Source of the DNA: Pseudomonas sp. MUP55 | GTDB lineage: Bacteria > Pseudomonadota > Gammaproteobacteria > Pseudomonadales > Pseudomonadaceae | Direction: 5' to 3' | Length of the DNA: 64,000 bases | Assembly (NCBI RefSeq): GCF_034043515.1 | Contig: NZ_CP138214.1 | Location: 2,914,001-2,978,000, forward strand | In this document: positions 8,602 through 15,789 of the stretch, piece by piece | Numbering within the stretch: position 1 is the stretch's first letter | How the letters are laid out: every line of letters starts with the position of its first letter | Made by a program: the position numbers and the translations under genes | Notes under the pieces: generated by a model | Seen by the model: only the letters and a program-made list of their open reading frames with translations | Told to the model about the DNA's origin: nothing | The model's database searches: none

Positions 8602-8774
8602 CGAATCAGTGGCTTAGGTAGCTCATGAACATCTTTGACATGACCTGTCGTTTAACATAATATACATTATGCGTACTACCGTATCTGGACCCGGAGGGCC
8701 GTGGTTGTCAGGCCCCAGTAAAGATGCGCCTTTGCCTACTTAATTGTGCGCCTCTTACGAATCAATGGCTTAAG
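8602..8774. repeat. imperfect 17-bp direct repeats flanking the dif-like site
   Basis: CGAATCA-G-TGGCTTA-GG at 8602-8618 and CGAATCA-A-TGGCTTA-AG at 8758-8774 match at 15 of 17 positions in the same orientation, 156 bp apart, one on each side of the dif-like sequence. They could be recombinase arm-binding sites or attachment-site remnants of successive insertions. The repeats are seen directly; their function is inferred. Confidence 0.55.
8650..8677 (-). other. dif: dif-like XerC/XerD chromosome dimer resolution site
   Basis: On the minus strand the site reads as a XerC arm AGTACGCATAA, a central TGTATA and a XerD arm TTATGTTAAAC. Against the recalled gamma-proteobacterial consensus (XerC arm RNTKCGCATAA, centre TGTATA, XerD arm TTATGTTAAAT) this is 26 of 28 matches; the centre and inner arm positions are perfect. 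The XerD arm faces ginA, which starts 131 bp away. KOPS-like octamers in the window converge on this point, supporting function as the chromosomal dif rather than only an element-borne copy. Confidence 0.85.
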
Positions 8775-8894
8775 CATGCACTTGTTAGTGTCAGTCTCAA
8801 GATCGACAGCGCTTTTCCTAACCTGAACCAACGAATACCCAGTTAAAGATGCGCTTCTAGCCGGACGTGGTATCCATCTATAGATGCGCTTTTT
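8714..8894. repeat. cluster of short direct repeats AAAGATGCGC
   Basis: CCCAGTAAAGATGCGC at 8714-8729 recurs as CCCAGTTAAAGATGCGC at 8838-8854. Related copies are TTGTGCGCC near 8744 and ATAGATGCGCTTTT at 8880-8893. All are on the same strand within 180 bp, on the chromosomal side of the dif-like site. They may be protein-binding iterons or old attachment-site remnants. Confidence 0.45.
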
Positions 8895-9103
8895 TTGGGG
8901 TTCCCAAGCCTCCAATACGCTTTACGCACAAATTGAACGTCAACCAGTCATGCATTTTTGGCTCTGTTGCCCGAGGTGCGGTCTATAGGGAAATACGCCT
9001 TCGGGATCACACGAGTGCTGATTCGCAATTTACGCTACCGCGTGATGCTCTTAGCCATTCATGGTTTGCGTACAGTCTCTAGCTCACTACTAATGCCCTG
9101 TAA

Positions 9104-9292
9104 TCAATGACAGCCGCATAGATGCCTTCCGTTGGCCACATCACCCGAGGTACCGATGAAGTCATCGACCTCGTTGCCCAGCCAGCGGTACATCTGCTTG
9201 CACATGGCGGTTTCGCACGGCAGACTGCCGCTAAGCTGCCCACGGGTGCGCCCGCTGGCGTCGCAGCCGACACTAGTATCCTGGTCATTGGG
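9104..9292 (-). pseudogene. possible remnant of a disrupted gene (C-terminal 62 codons)
   Basis: A frame from just after a TAG at 9293-9295 to a TGA at 9104-9106 has protein-like composition, including a segment E-T-A-M-C-K-Q-M-Y-R-W-L-G-N-E-V-D-D-F and several Cys and His residues. It has no start codon at its upstream end and no ribosome binding site. It could be the tail of a gene cut by an older insertion near dif. I do not recognise the family, and a chance frame is possible. Confidence 0.25.
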
Positions 9293-9499
9293 CTATACTG
9301 ATGTGACTCCAATGGTACTGACTCTCACACAGGCTGCAATTTGAAATGGTGTGGTACGAAATGTTAACGTAGTTTAAGGCAGTTCCTACGCTTTAGCAGA
9401 TCTGAAATGCCTATGCTGCACTGCAGAGATAATGCCTCTGGAATTTTCGAAGGCTTAGTCACCCTGCTCCAGTCGTAATTAATCTCGATTGAATCCCAA

Positions 9500-9525
9500 C
9501 TCAACTAAATGACTATTTAGTTGAG
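9500..9525. repeat. 11-bp perfect inverted repeat downstream of the MCP gene
   Basis: CTCAACTAAAT at 9500-9510 and its exact reverse complement at 9515-9525 are separated by GACT, 13 bases beyond the chemotaxis receptor stop. No T tract follows on the minus strand, so it is a weak intrinsic terminator at best; a recombinase core site or mRNA-stabilising hairpin is also possible. Confidence 0.5.
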
Positions 9526-9538
9526 CTATATCAACAGG

Positions 9539-11152
9539 TTACATTTTAAACCGATCCACCGACTGCGACAGCTTCCCCGCCAGGCTCGACAATTCATCCG
9601 TCGTCGACGCCGTACCCGCAATCACCCGGCTATTGCTTTCCGACATCCCCGCAATCATCTCCACCTGATGGGCGATCTCGTTGCTGGCCAGGCTTTGTTC
9701 ACTGATGGTGCGGGAAATGTCATTCACCAGTTCGGTGGTACTGAGCGTGGCCTGGAGGATTTCGCGAATGGCGCGTTCCACGTCGGCGGTGACGGCCATG
9801 CCCTTATCCACTTGAGCAACGCCCTCCTCCATGCTGGTAACCGCTTCGCGGGTGTTCTGCTGGATGCGCCCGACCATGCTGGCGATTTCCTGGGTCGAGG
9901 CGCTGGTGCGTCCGGCTAGGCTGCGCACTTCATCGGCCACCACGGCAAAGCCACGGCCCTGCTCACCGGCGCGGGCGGCTTCGATCGCGGCGTTCAGCGC
10001 CAGCAAGTTGGTTTGATCGGCGATACCCTTGATCACCTGGATGATGCTGTAGATCGCCTCGGACTCTTTGTCCAGCGTGCGAATCACCTGGGCCGATTGC
10101 TGCGCCGAGCGTGCGATGCCGTCCATGTCGCTGACCACTTGATGAATGATCCGGCCGCCGTCTTTGGCCAGAGTTTGCGCCTGGTTGGCCATGTCCAGCG
10201 CCTGTCCGGCATGGCGGGTAATTTCCTCGATGCTGGCGGTCATTTCACTCGCGGCGGCGGCCATGGTGCTGGCGGCCGCGCTTTGTTGCTGGCTGCTGCC
10301 TGCAACTTCATGGCAGCCGTGGCTCAAGCGTTCGCTTACGCCATTGACGCCATGGGCATTGCTGCGCACCACTTCGATCATGCTGCGCAAGTCACGTTGC
10401 ATGGTGGCCAGGCTGCGAATCAGCGTGCTGGCTTCGTCCTGGTTCTTAGGCTCGACAATCGGCTGGCTCAAGTTGCCATGGGCGATGCTGTCGGCAATGC
10501 GGCTGGCGGTCTGCAACGGCCCCATGATGCTCAGGATTACCCAGCGCCCTTGTGCCAGCAACAGCAGAAGGCTGGCGACCAACACCACGGCGAGGACCCA
10601 GTTGGCGCTGCTGATGGCTTGTCGGGTGCCGGTGCTGGTGCCCAGGGTATGGCTTTCGATCAGTTCACTCAGCGCGGCCATTTGGTCTTCCAGCTGGCTG
10701 AATGCGGTGTTGAACGTTTCGATCTCTACACGCGCGGCCTCGGGATTGGTGAGGGCCAATGCAACGATGCGCTCGCCGGCGCTGATATAGGTGTCCAGGC
10801 TGGGTTTGATTTTTTCAAGGCTGGCCTTGGTCGTGTCGTCCAACGGCTGCTTGAAATTATCCGCCAGCATCTGACGGAAATGCTCGGCATGCTCCTTGAG
10901 CGACGCGTTGACCTCGGCAGGCGTATTCGTGCTTTTGCCCAGGCCTACCAACATGGCGGACAACACATCGGCACGCAGCGCGTCGTGCATCATGTCCGCT
11001 TCCATATGGTTGCGCAGTACCGTCATGCTGACTTCATTGTCCTGCACCGCAGCCGCCATGCGGGTGTTTCCCAGGTAGCCTGCCAGGCTCATGATCAAGG
11101 CGGTCGCCAGCCCGGTCGCAATCAACAGCATCAAGCGTAGTTTGATCGTCAT
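9539..11152 (-). CDS. methyl-accepting chemotaxis protein (537 aa)
   Basis: Inner-membrane chemoreceptor. The first transmembrane helix is at residues ~6-26 ([15 protein letters not shown]). A periplasmic four-helix-bundle-like region of ~160 residues follows, then a second helix ([15 protein letters not shown]), a HAMP domain and the long signalling hairpin. Its tip is the invariant [21 protein letters not shown] and [12 protein letters not shown]. There is no C-terminal NWETF-type CheR tether. The ATG at 11152 with GGGGAT upstream is preferred; the frame stays open 26 codons further but without a binding site. The ligand is unknown. It is the first intact chromosomal gene right of the island and is divergent from the MFS gene. 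Confidence 0.93.
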   Translation of the reverse strand: MTIKLRLMLLIATGLATALIMSLAGYLGNTRMAAAVQDNEVSMTVLRNHMEADMMHDALRADVLSAMLVGLGKSTNTPAEVNASLKEHAEHFRQMLADNFKQPLDDTTKASLEKIKPSLDTYISAGERIVALALTNPEAARVEIETFNTAFSQLEDQMAALSELIESHTLGTSTGTRQAISSANWVLAVVLVASLLLLLAQGRWVILSIMGPLQTASRIADSIAHGNLSQPIVEPKNQDEASTLIRSLATMQRDLRSMIEVVRSNAHGVNGVSERLSHGCHEVAGSSQQQSAAASTMAAAASEMTASIEEITRHAGQALDMANQAQTLAKDGGRIIHQVVSDMDGIARSAQQSAQVIRTLDKESEAIYSIIQVIKGIADQTNLLALNAAIEAARAGEQGRGFAVVADEVRSLAGRTSASTQEIASMVGRIQQNTREAVTSMEEGVAQVDKGMAVTADVERAIREILQATLSTTELVNDISRTISEQSLASNEIAHQVEMIAGMSESNSRVIAGTASTTDELSSLAGKLSQSVDRFKM

Positions 11153-11306
11153 CTGGTATCCCCATGCCTGGATCGCCGGTTGGGAAACCAACCGTTCGAG
11201 CGTCATTAGTACCGTTATCGGCACCGCCACCCGTTAGTGAAGCCCAAGTTTGCGGATCTGCATGAATCCCTTAAGCTGGGCGTCTTTTGTCTGCCCGGAC
11301 CTGCCA

Positions 11307-12503
11307 ATGCCTCGAAGCATCGCCCACCTCGCCCTGCTGTTGGGCTTGATCACCGCCGTCGGCCCGTTTGCCATCGACAGCTACCTGCCGGCACTGCCAA
11401 CCCTGGGCGCCAGCCTTCACGCATCACCGGCCGCCGTGCAGATGAGCCTGACGGTGTTCTTCATGATCATTGGGGTGTGCCAGCTGTTCTATGGCCCCAT
11501 CAGCGACGTATTTGGCCGCAAAATGCCGATTTATGCGGGGTTGGTGATCTTTGTCATCGGCAGTATCGGCTGTGCAATGGCGCCGACCATCGAGGTGTTG
11601 ATTGGCTTTCGCGCGGTACAGGCATTTGGCGCATGCGCGGGCATGGTGATTCCGCGGGCGATAGTCCGCGACCTGTACACCGGCCATGAAGCGGCGCGCC
11701 TGATGGCCCTGTTGATGTTGGTGATGAGTGTTTCGCCGATCCTTGCACCCTTGGCTGGCAGCGTGGTGATTTCAGTCTGGAGTTGGCGCGAGGTATTTGC
11801 GGTATTGGCGGTGGTGGCGCTGTTGTGCCTGGTGATGACGATTGTGCAATTGCCGGAAACCCACCCGGCAGAGCGTCGGTTGGGCAAGACCCTGAACAAC
11901 GCATTCGGCAGCTACGGCGCCCTCCTGCGCGACCCGGTATTTACCGGCTTGTCAGTGGTCTGCGGCTTTGGCCTTGCCACGTTCTTCGTGTTTATCGGCA
12001 GCGCGCCCTTCGTGTACATCGAATACTTCGGCCTGACACCGACGCAGTTCAGCCTGTGCTTTGCAGTGAATGCGGCGTCGTTTTTCGCCATGAGCCAACT
12101 GACGGCACGCCTGAGCGCCCGTTTTGGCCTGGCGCCGCTGATTCGCTGGTCGGTAATGGCCGTGGCGGCCGTAATGGCGTTACTGGCGGCGACGACGCTG
12201 TGGGGCAGCAACCTGGCCTTGATGATGGCCCTGCTGTTTATCGGCTTCGGTTTTCTTGGCCTGTTGCTGCCGGCCGCCGGGGTACTGTCGATGGAAGATC
12301 ACGGCGCCGTGGCAGGTTCGGCGTCTGCGCTGCTTGGCGCGATACAGATGGTCACTGCCGCGGTGTCCATGACGCTGGTTGGTCTGTTCGCCGACCACAC
12401 GCCCGCCCCCATGCTGGTAGGCATCGCGCTGTGCGCCGCCGCCGCCATGCTCACGGTAGTCTGGACCCTGCGCCGATTGCCGTCGCACCTGGCGAGCGCC
12501 TAG
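11307..12503 (+). CDS. Bcr/CflA-family MFS multidrug efflux transporter (398 aa)
   Basis: Twelve-helix major facilitator of the drug:proton antiporter Bcr/CflA type. Visible family marks are the N-terminal I-T-A-V-G-P-F-A-I-D-S-Y-L-P-A-L-P, a loop 2-3 motif A of the G-P-I-S-D-V-F-G-R-K form, and the helix 5 region M-S-V-S-P-I-L-A-P-L-A-G. The start is uncertain: the ATG at 11307 gives the usual family N-terminus, but an ATG at 11262 has a better GGA spacing. It is convergent with the integrase gene, with only three bases between the stop codons. Substrates cannot be told from the sequence. Confidence 0.88.
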   Translation: MPRSIAHLALLLGLITAVGPFAIDSYLPALPTLGASLHASPAAVQMSLTVFFMIIGVCQLFYGPISDVFGRKMPIYAGLVIFVIGSIGCAMAPTIEVLIGFRAVQAFGACAGMVIPRAIVRDLYTGHEAARLMALLMLVMSVSPILAPLAGSVVISVWSWREVFAVLAVVALLCLVMTIVQLPETHPAERRLGKTLNNAFGSYGALLRDPVFTGLSVVCGFGLATFFVFIGSAPFVYIEYFGLTPTQFSLCFAVNAASFFAMSQLTARLSARFGLAPLIRWSVMAVAAVMALLAATTLWGSNLALMMALLFIGFGFLGLLLPAAGVLSMEDHGAVAGSASALLGAIQMVTAAVSMTLVGLFADHTPAPMLVGIALCAAAAMLTVVWTLRRLPSHLASA

Positions 12504-12506
12504 CGC

Positions 12507-13421
12507 TTACAAATCAAAGCGGTCCACCGCCCGCCGCCGCTCGTTGTCATCGCGCACGTCATAGCTGGCGGTGGTCTGGATATTGGTGTGGTGGGCCAGC
12601 TTCTGCGCAATCGACAGGTCATGCTCCTCGATCACCCGGGTGATGAAGGAGCGCCGGAAGTCATGGGGCATGATCTTTACGCCCACCTGGTCGCCGCGCT
12701 GGCGAGCGATGTAGTAAATCGCGTGCTTGGTGATGCGCTCACGGGTGATATGGCTACCGCGCCGGATGCGGTTGAACAAAAAACCATCGTCCTGCTCGCC
12801 TTCCTTAAGCTGCCCGCGACGAAACTCCAGCCAGGCCTGCAGCTTGGCGAATGCCCATTCCGGTGCGTACTTGATCAGTTCCTTGTTGCCCTTGCCGATC
12901 ACGCGCAAGCTGCGCTGTTCGAAATCAACCTGCGCCAGGTCCAGGTTGACCGACTCCGACTTGCGCATGCCCGAGCCATAAAGGATGCCGATCACCGCGG
13001 CATCGCGCAGGCCCTGCGGGCGTGGGTCGGCGGCGCAGACTTCCATCATCTCGCGGATCAGCGTACGGCGCAGGTTGCGCCCCTGCCCCAGGCGTGTACC
13101 GGACGCGGCCTTGACCGAACGCATCTTCAGCAGATGCTCCTGGCTGATCAAGCTCATGCGCCACGCTTCATTCATCACGCCGCGCACGGCATTCACATAC
13201 AGCGACGAGGTGTTCGGCGCATAGCCGTCCTCGCGCAACGCGGCGACCAGGGCGATCACCTGTTCGGGTTGCAGCAGGTGCCAGTCGATGTCTTCGAGGT
13301 TGACGTCGTCAAAGCCCAGACGGTCGGCGGCGTCCTGCAGCACATAACGCATGGTCAGTTGGCTTGAGGGCGCAAGGCGGGTGAGATAGAGGGTCAGGGG
13401 GTTGCGGATGGACTCAGTCAA
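12507..13421 (-). CDS. lone Xer-like tyrosine recombinase/integrase (304 aa)
   Basis: Complete catalytic domain: Arg in Y-G-S-G-M-R-K-S-E, the beta-hairpin Lys in G-K-G-N-K-E, H-x-x-R as P-H-D-F-R-R-S, the second His in L-A-H-H-T-N, and Tyr in T-A-S-Y-D-V. The N-terminal ~95 residues form a SAM-like core-binding domain, and the length is typical of XerC/XerD. No phage, transposon or att-like direct repeats surround it and its base composition matches the neighbours, so it looks like a resident chromosomal recombinase. A perfect 10-bp inverted repeat lies 20 bases upstream and may be its binding or regulatory site. It is too divergent from XerC/XerD, as I recall them, to be called either; the natural substrate is unknown. 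Confidence 0.85.
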   Translation of the reverse strand: MTESIRNPLTLYLTRLAPSSQLTMRYVLQDAADRLGFDDVNLEDIDWHLLQPEQVIALVAALREDGYAPNTSSLYVNAVRGVMNEAWRMSLISQEHLLKMRSVKAASGTRLGQGRNLRRTLIREMMEVCAADPRPQGLRDAAVIGILYGSGMRKSESVNLDLAQVDFEQRSLRVIGKGNKELIKYAPEWAFAKLQAWLEFRRGQLKEGEQDDGFLFNRIRRGSHITRERITKHAIYYIARQRGDQVGVKIMPHDFRRSFITRVIEEHDLSIAQKLAHHTNIQTTASYDVRDDNERRRAVDRFDL

Positions 13422-13440
13422 GGTAGATCAGCCTTTGGAT

Positions 13441-13480
13441 TAAATATCGCAAGCAATCCATTGATTAGTCGCGATATTTA
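13441..13480. repeat. perfect 10-bp inverted repeat upstream of the recombinase gene
   Basis: TAAATATCGC at 13441-13450 and GCGATATTTA at 13471-13480 are exact reverse complements separated by 20 bases, in the AT-rich leader of the recombinase gene. The centre-to-centre spacing of 30 bp, about three helical turns, would suit a dimer bound to one DNA face, such as autoregulation or a recombination site. Confidence 0.6.
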
Positions 13481-13529
13481 TTGAATTGGCGAACGCCGAG
13501 TCTACCAAAGTCTCGGCGCTGCCATCAAA

Positions 13530-14342
13530 TCACGGCGCCACGTCGTCCTCTTCAGTGGGCTGCTGGGGCTGGCTCTGGGATTGGCTCCAATCGGCGTCCT
13601 GTTTGCGCATCAGTGCAAACCAGTGCTGGCGCATGAAGGTCAGGTAACCGTCGGGTGCCTTGGCGAAATCGTCCTCGTCGCGGTAGCAACCTGGCAGCGG
13701 CAGCTCCGTGCCCTGCTCCTTGTACTGGCTGACCAACGTCTGCTGCGCGGCCACGCTGCAATCGGTGGGCAGCGGCATGCCGCGCAGGGCGCCGGCGTCC
13801 TCGTCCCACCAGGCGGCGCCATAGCGGTCGACGCCGCGCAGGCGATACTTCTCGGACTTGCCAACGTGCATGATCAGTTTGAATTCATTTGGGCTGACGT
13901 CGCTGGTACAGGTGCGCGAGTAGCCCACGGTCGTCTGGGTATTGCCATCGCCCAGCAGGTCGGTGACCTTGGTGGCAGCCGCGTCGAAGTGCAGTCCGGC
14001 GTCGAATTCGCACTGGCGCACATCGTCGTAGAGCATCCACACGCGCTTGGGATGCTCGCCCGCCAGCAGATACTGGGCCGCGTAGACAAAAGCCGACTGA
14101 GTGCCATCGTCGTCGCGCTCGCTGACCTGTTCGGCCAGCACCAGCAGGTTCTTGCCTTGGCGGTCGTCCCAGGTATAGGCGGCGATCTGCTTGCCGCGCA
14201 CTTCAATGCCCTCCGGCACCTGGTCAACGCTGGCCAGGGCCACGCCCTCGTCGGCTCGCGCCGCCGTGGCACAGGCAACGCACACCAACAATCCCATCAA
14301 CACCGGCCGCAACTGGCCGCGTAAAAGCTGCACGCTATTCAT
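13530..14342 (-). CDS. secreted hypothetical protein, possibly M949_RS01915 family (270 aa)
   Basis: A Sec signal peptide is clear: a basic N-terminus, a hydrophobic core V-L-M-G-L-L-V-C-V-A-C-A and a likely cut after A-A-R-A. The mature protein is acidic, with paired Cys residues (R-Q-C-E-F, S-R-T-C-T-S, T-D-C-S-V, P-G-C-Y-R) fitting disulfides in the periplasm. The stretch T-S-D-V-S-P-N-E-F-K-L-I-M resembles, from memory, the family named in genome annotation as M949_RS01915 surface polysaccharide biosynthesis proteins; that name implies little about mechanism. The C-terminus is low-complexity (Q-S-Q-S-Q-P-Q-Q-P). It is divergent from the arn operon. Confidence 0.7.
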   Translation of the reverse strand: MNSVQLLRGQLRPVLMGLLVCVACATAARADEGVALASVDQVPEGIEVRGKQIAAYTWDDRQGKNLLVLAEQVSERDDDGTQSAFVYAAQYLLAGEHPKRVWMLYDDVRQCEFDAGLHFDAAATKVTDLLGDGNTQTTVGYSRTCTSDVSPNEFKLIMHVGKSEKYRLRGVDRYGAAWWDEDAGALRGMPLPTDCSVAAQQTLVSQYKEQGTELPLPGCYRDEDDFAKAPDGYLTFMRQHWFALMRKQDADWSQSQSQPQQPTEEDDVAP

Positions 14343-14754
14343 CCGAGTACCCTGGCAAGAGATGGCTTACTTTACCGGCACTTGAAGGGCAATGCAGAGA
14401 AGATTGTTGAATACCTGCAGGGGCGCCTGCGAGCGCCTCGATCAAGTGAACCAAACAGCCGCCGGCCCGTTCCTATCCGCCTGAAAACGCACAGGGTTTA
14501 ACGCCTTGTCCACATTGCTGAACCCTAGCTGTCTACCTGTCAAATAAACGAGTTTTTCATCCGCCTTTCATATTCGTTGAACAATTTTGCGCTTAACCTT
14601 GTATGCAACACTTCAGAGCAATCCTTGGTTTATCGACTAACCTGTTGATTACTCATTATCTTTAGCGCCGCGTTGTACTGTGCGGGCTATGGTTTTGCCC
14701 AACAATCGCTGCTGTTTTCGCGCTCCAAGTTGCTTTAGCCGAGGTCATGAATCT
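14343..14754. promoter_or_regulatory. arn operon upstream region (no arnB)
   Basis: 412 bases between the divergent secreted-protein gene and arnC contain no ORF resembling the aminotransferase ArnB, which usually opens this operon. An imperfect palindrome GGTTTATCGACTAACC is at 14627-14642 and could be an activator site. I could not find a convincing PhoP direct repeat (two GTTTA units five bases apart) or PmrA box. AT content rises at 14520-14660, as expected for a promoter. Confidence 0.45.
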
Positions 14755-15789
14755 TTGAAACCCTACCCTATTCATTGCGTATCGATCGTTATCCCGGTCT
14801 ACAACGAACAAGAGAGCCTGCCTGAATTGCTGCGCCGTACTACGGCTGCCTGCAAGCAGCTGGCCTACGACTACGAAATCATCCTGGTGGACGACGGCAG
14901 CCGCGACAATTCGGCGCAATTGCTCGAAGACGCCGCCGCCGAAGACGGCAGCAACGTGGTGGCGGTGATCCTCAACCGTAACTATGGCCAACACGCGGCG
15001 ATCATGGCGGGTTTCGAACAGTGCCGCGGCGAAGTGGTGATTACCCTCGACGCCGACCTGCAAAACCCGCCCGAAGAAATCCCGCGCCTGGTGGAGCAAG
15101 CCGCCCTGGGCTACGACGTGGTCGCCACGGTGCGTAACAACCGCCAGGATTCAGCGTTCCGCCGCTGGCCCTCGCGCCTGATCAACCTGGCCGTGCAGCG
15201 CTCCACCGGCGTGGCCATGACCGATTACGGCTGCATGCTGCGCGCCTACCGCCGCACCATCGTCGACGCGATGCTGGCCTGCCGCGAGCGCAGTACCTTC
15301 ATTCCGATCCTGGCCAACGGCTTCGCGCGCCACACCACGGAAATCCTGGTGCACCACGCCGAGCGTGAGCACGGCGAATCCAAATACAGCGCCATGCGCC
15401 TGATCAGCCTGATGTTCGACCTGCTCACCTGCATGACCACCACACCGTTGCGCCTGCTGTCCATCGTCGGCTTCAGCCTGGCGGCGCTGGGTGTGCTGTT
15501 CGCGTTTGCGTTGATCGTCATGCGCCTGGCCTTCGGTGCCAACTGGGCGGGCGACGGCCTGTTCGTGCTGTTTGCGGTGCTGTTCGTGTTTACCGGTGGC
15601 CAGTTCATCGGCATGGGCCTGCTCGGTGAGTACCTGGGCCGCATGTACAGCGATGTGCGCGCCCGCCCGCGTTTCTTCATTGAAAAAGTGCTGCGCAACC
15701 AACCGGCAGCACCGGCTCCCGTGGTCGTCGTTGATGGCCTGGTGTCTTCCCATACTTCTACTTCTTCTTCCGATCAGGTTCAGTCATGA
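14755..15789 (+). CDS. arnC: ArnC undecaprenyl-phosphate 4-deoxy-4-formamido-L-arabinose transferase (344 aa)
   Basis: Transfers 4-formamido-arabinose from UDP to undecaprenyl phosphate at the cytoplasmic face of the inner membrane. The N-terminal ~230 residues are a GT2 domain with [25 protein letters not shown], and the metal-binding [13 protein letters not shown]. Two C-terminal membrane helices follow ([12 protein letters not shown] and [11 protein letters not shown]). The TTG at 14755 is chosen because GAGG lies ten bases upstream and the family N-terminus begins there; an in-frame ATG at 14680 lacks support. It overlaps arnA by four bases, the first of a chain of overlaps through ugd. 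Confidence 0.95.
   Translation: MKPYPIHCVSIVIPVYNEQESLPELLRRTTAACKQLAYDYEIILVDDGSRDNSAQLLEDAAAEDGSNVVAVILNRNYGQHAAIMAGFEQCRGEVVITLDADLQNPPEEIPRLVEQAALGYDVVATVRNNRQDSAFRRWPSRLINLAVQRSTGVAMTDYGCMLRAYRRTIVDAMLACRERSTFIPILANGFARHTTEILVHHAEREHGESKYSAMRLISLMFDLLTCMTTTPLRLLSIVGFSLAALGVLFAFALIVMRLAFGANWAGDGLFVLFAVLFVFTGGQFIGMGLLGEYLGRMYSDVRARPRFFIEKVLRNQPAAPAPVVVVDGLVSSHTSTSSSDQVQS

Larger units (their letters stand above)
8535..9538. other. gene-poor junction between island and chromosome
   Basis: About 1 kb without an intact gene. From left to right it holds the ginA leader, the dif-like site at 8650-8677 with its flanking direct repeats, the AAAGATGCGC cluster, a 62-codon protein-like remnant at 9104-9292, and an inverted repeat next to the chemotaxis receptor gene. 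Local GC is lower than in the chromosomal genes to the right. The exact island boundary cannot be fixed without an empty-site relative; it must lie right of 8519. Confidence 0.6.

Noticed and set aside
14627..14642. GGTTTA upstream of arnC as a PhoP box
   Set aside because: A PhoP box needs a second GTTTA-type half five bases further; here TAACC follows, making an imperfect palindrome instead. Kept only as an unnamed palindrome.
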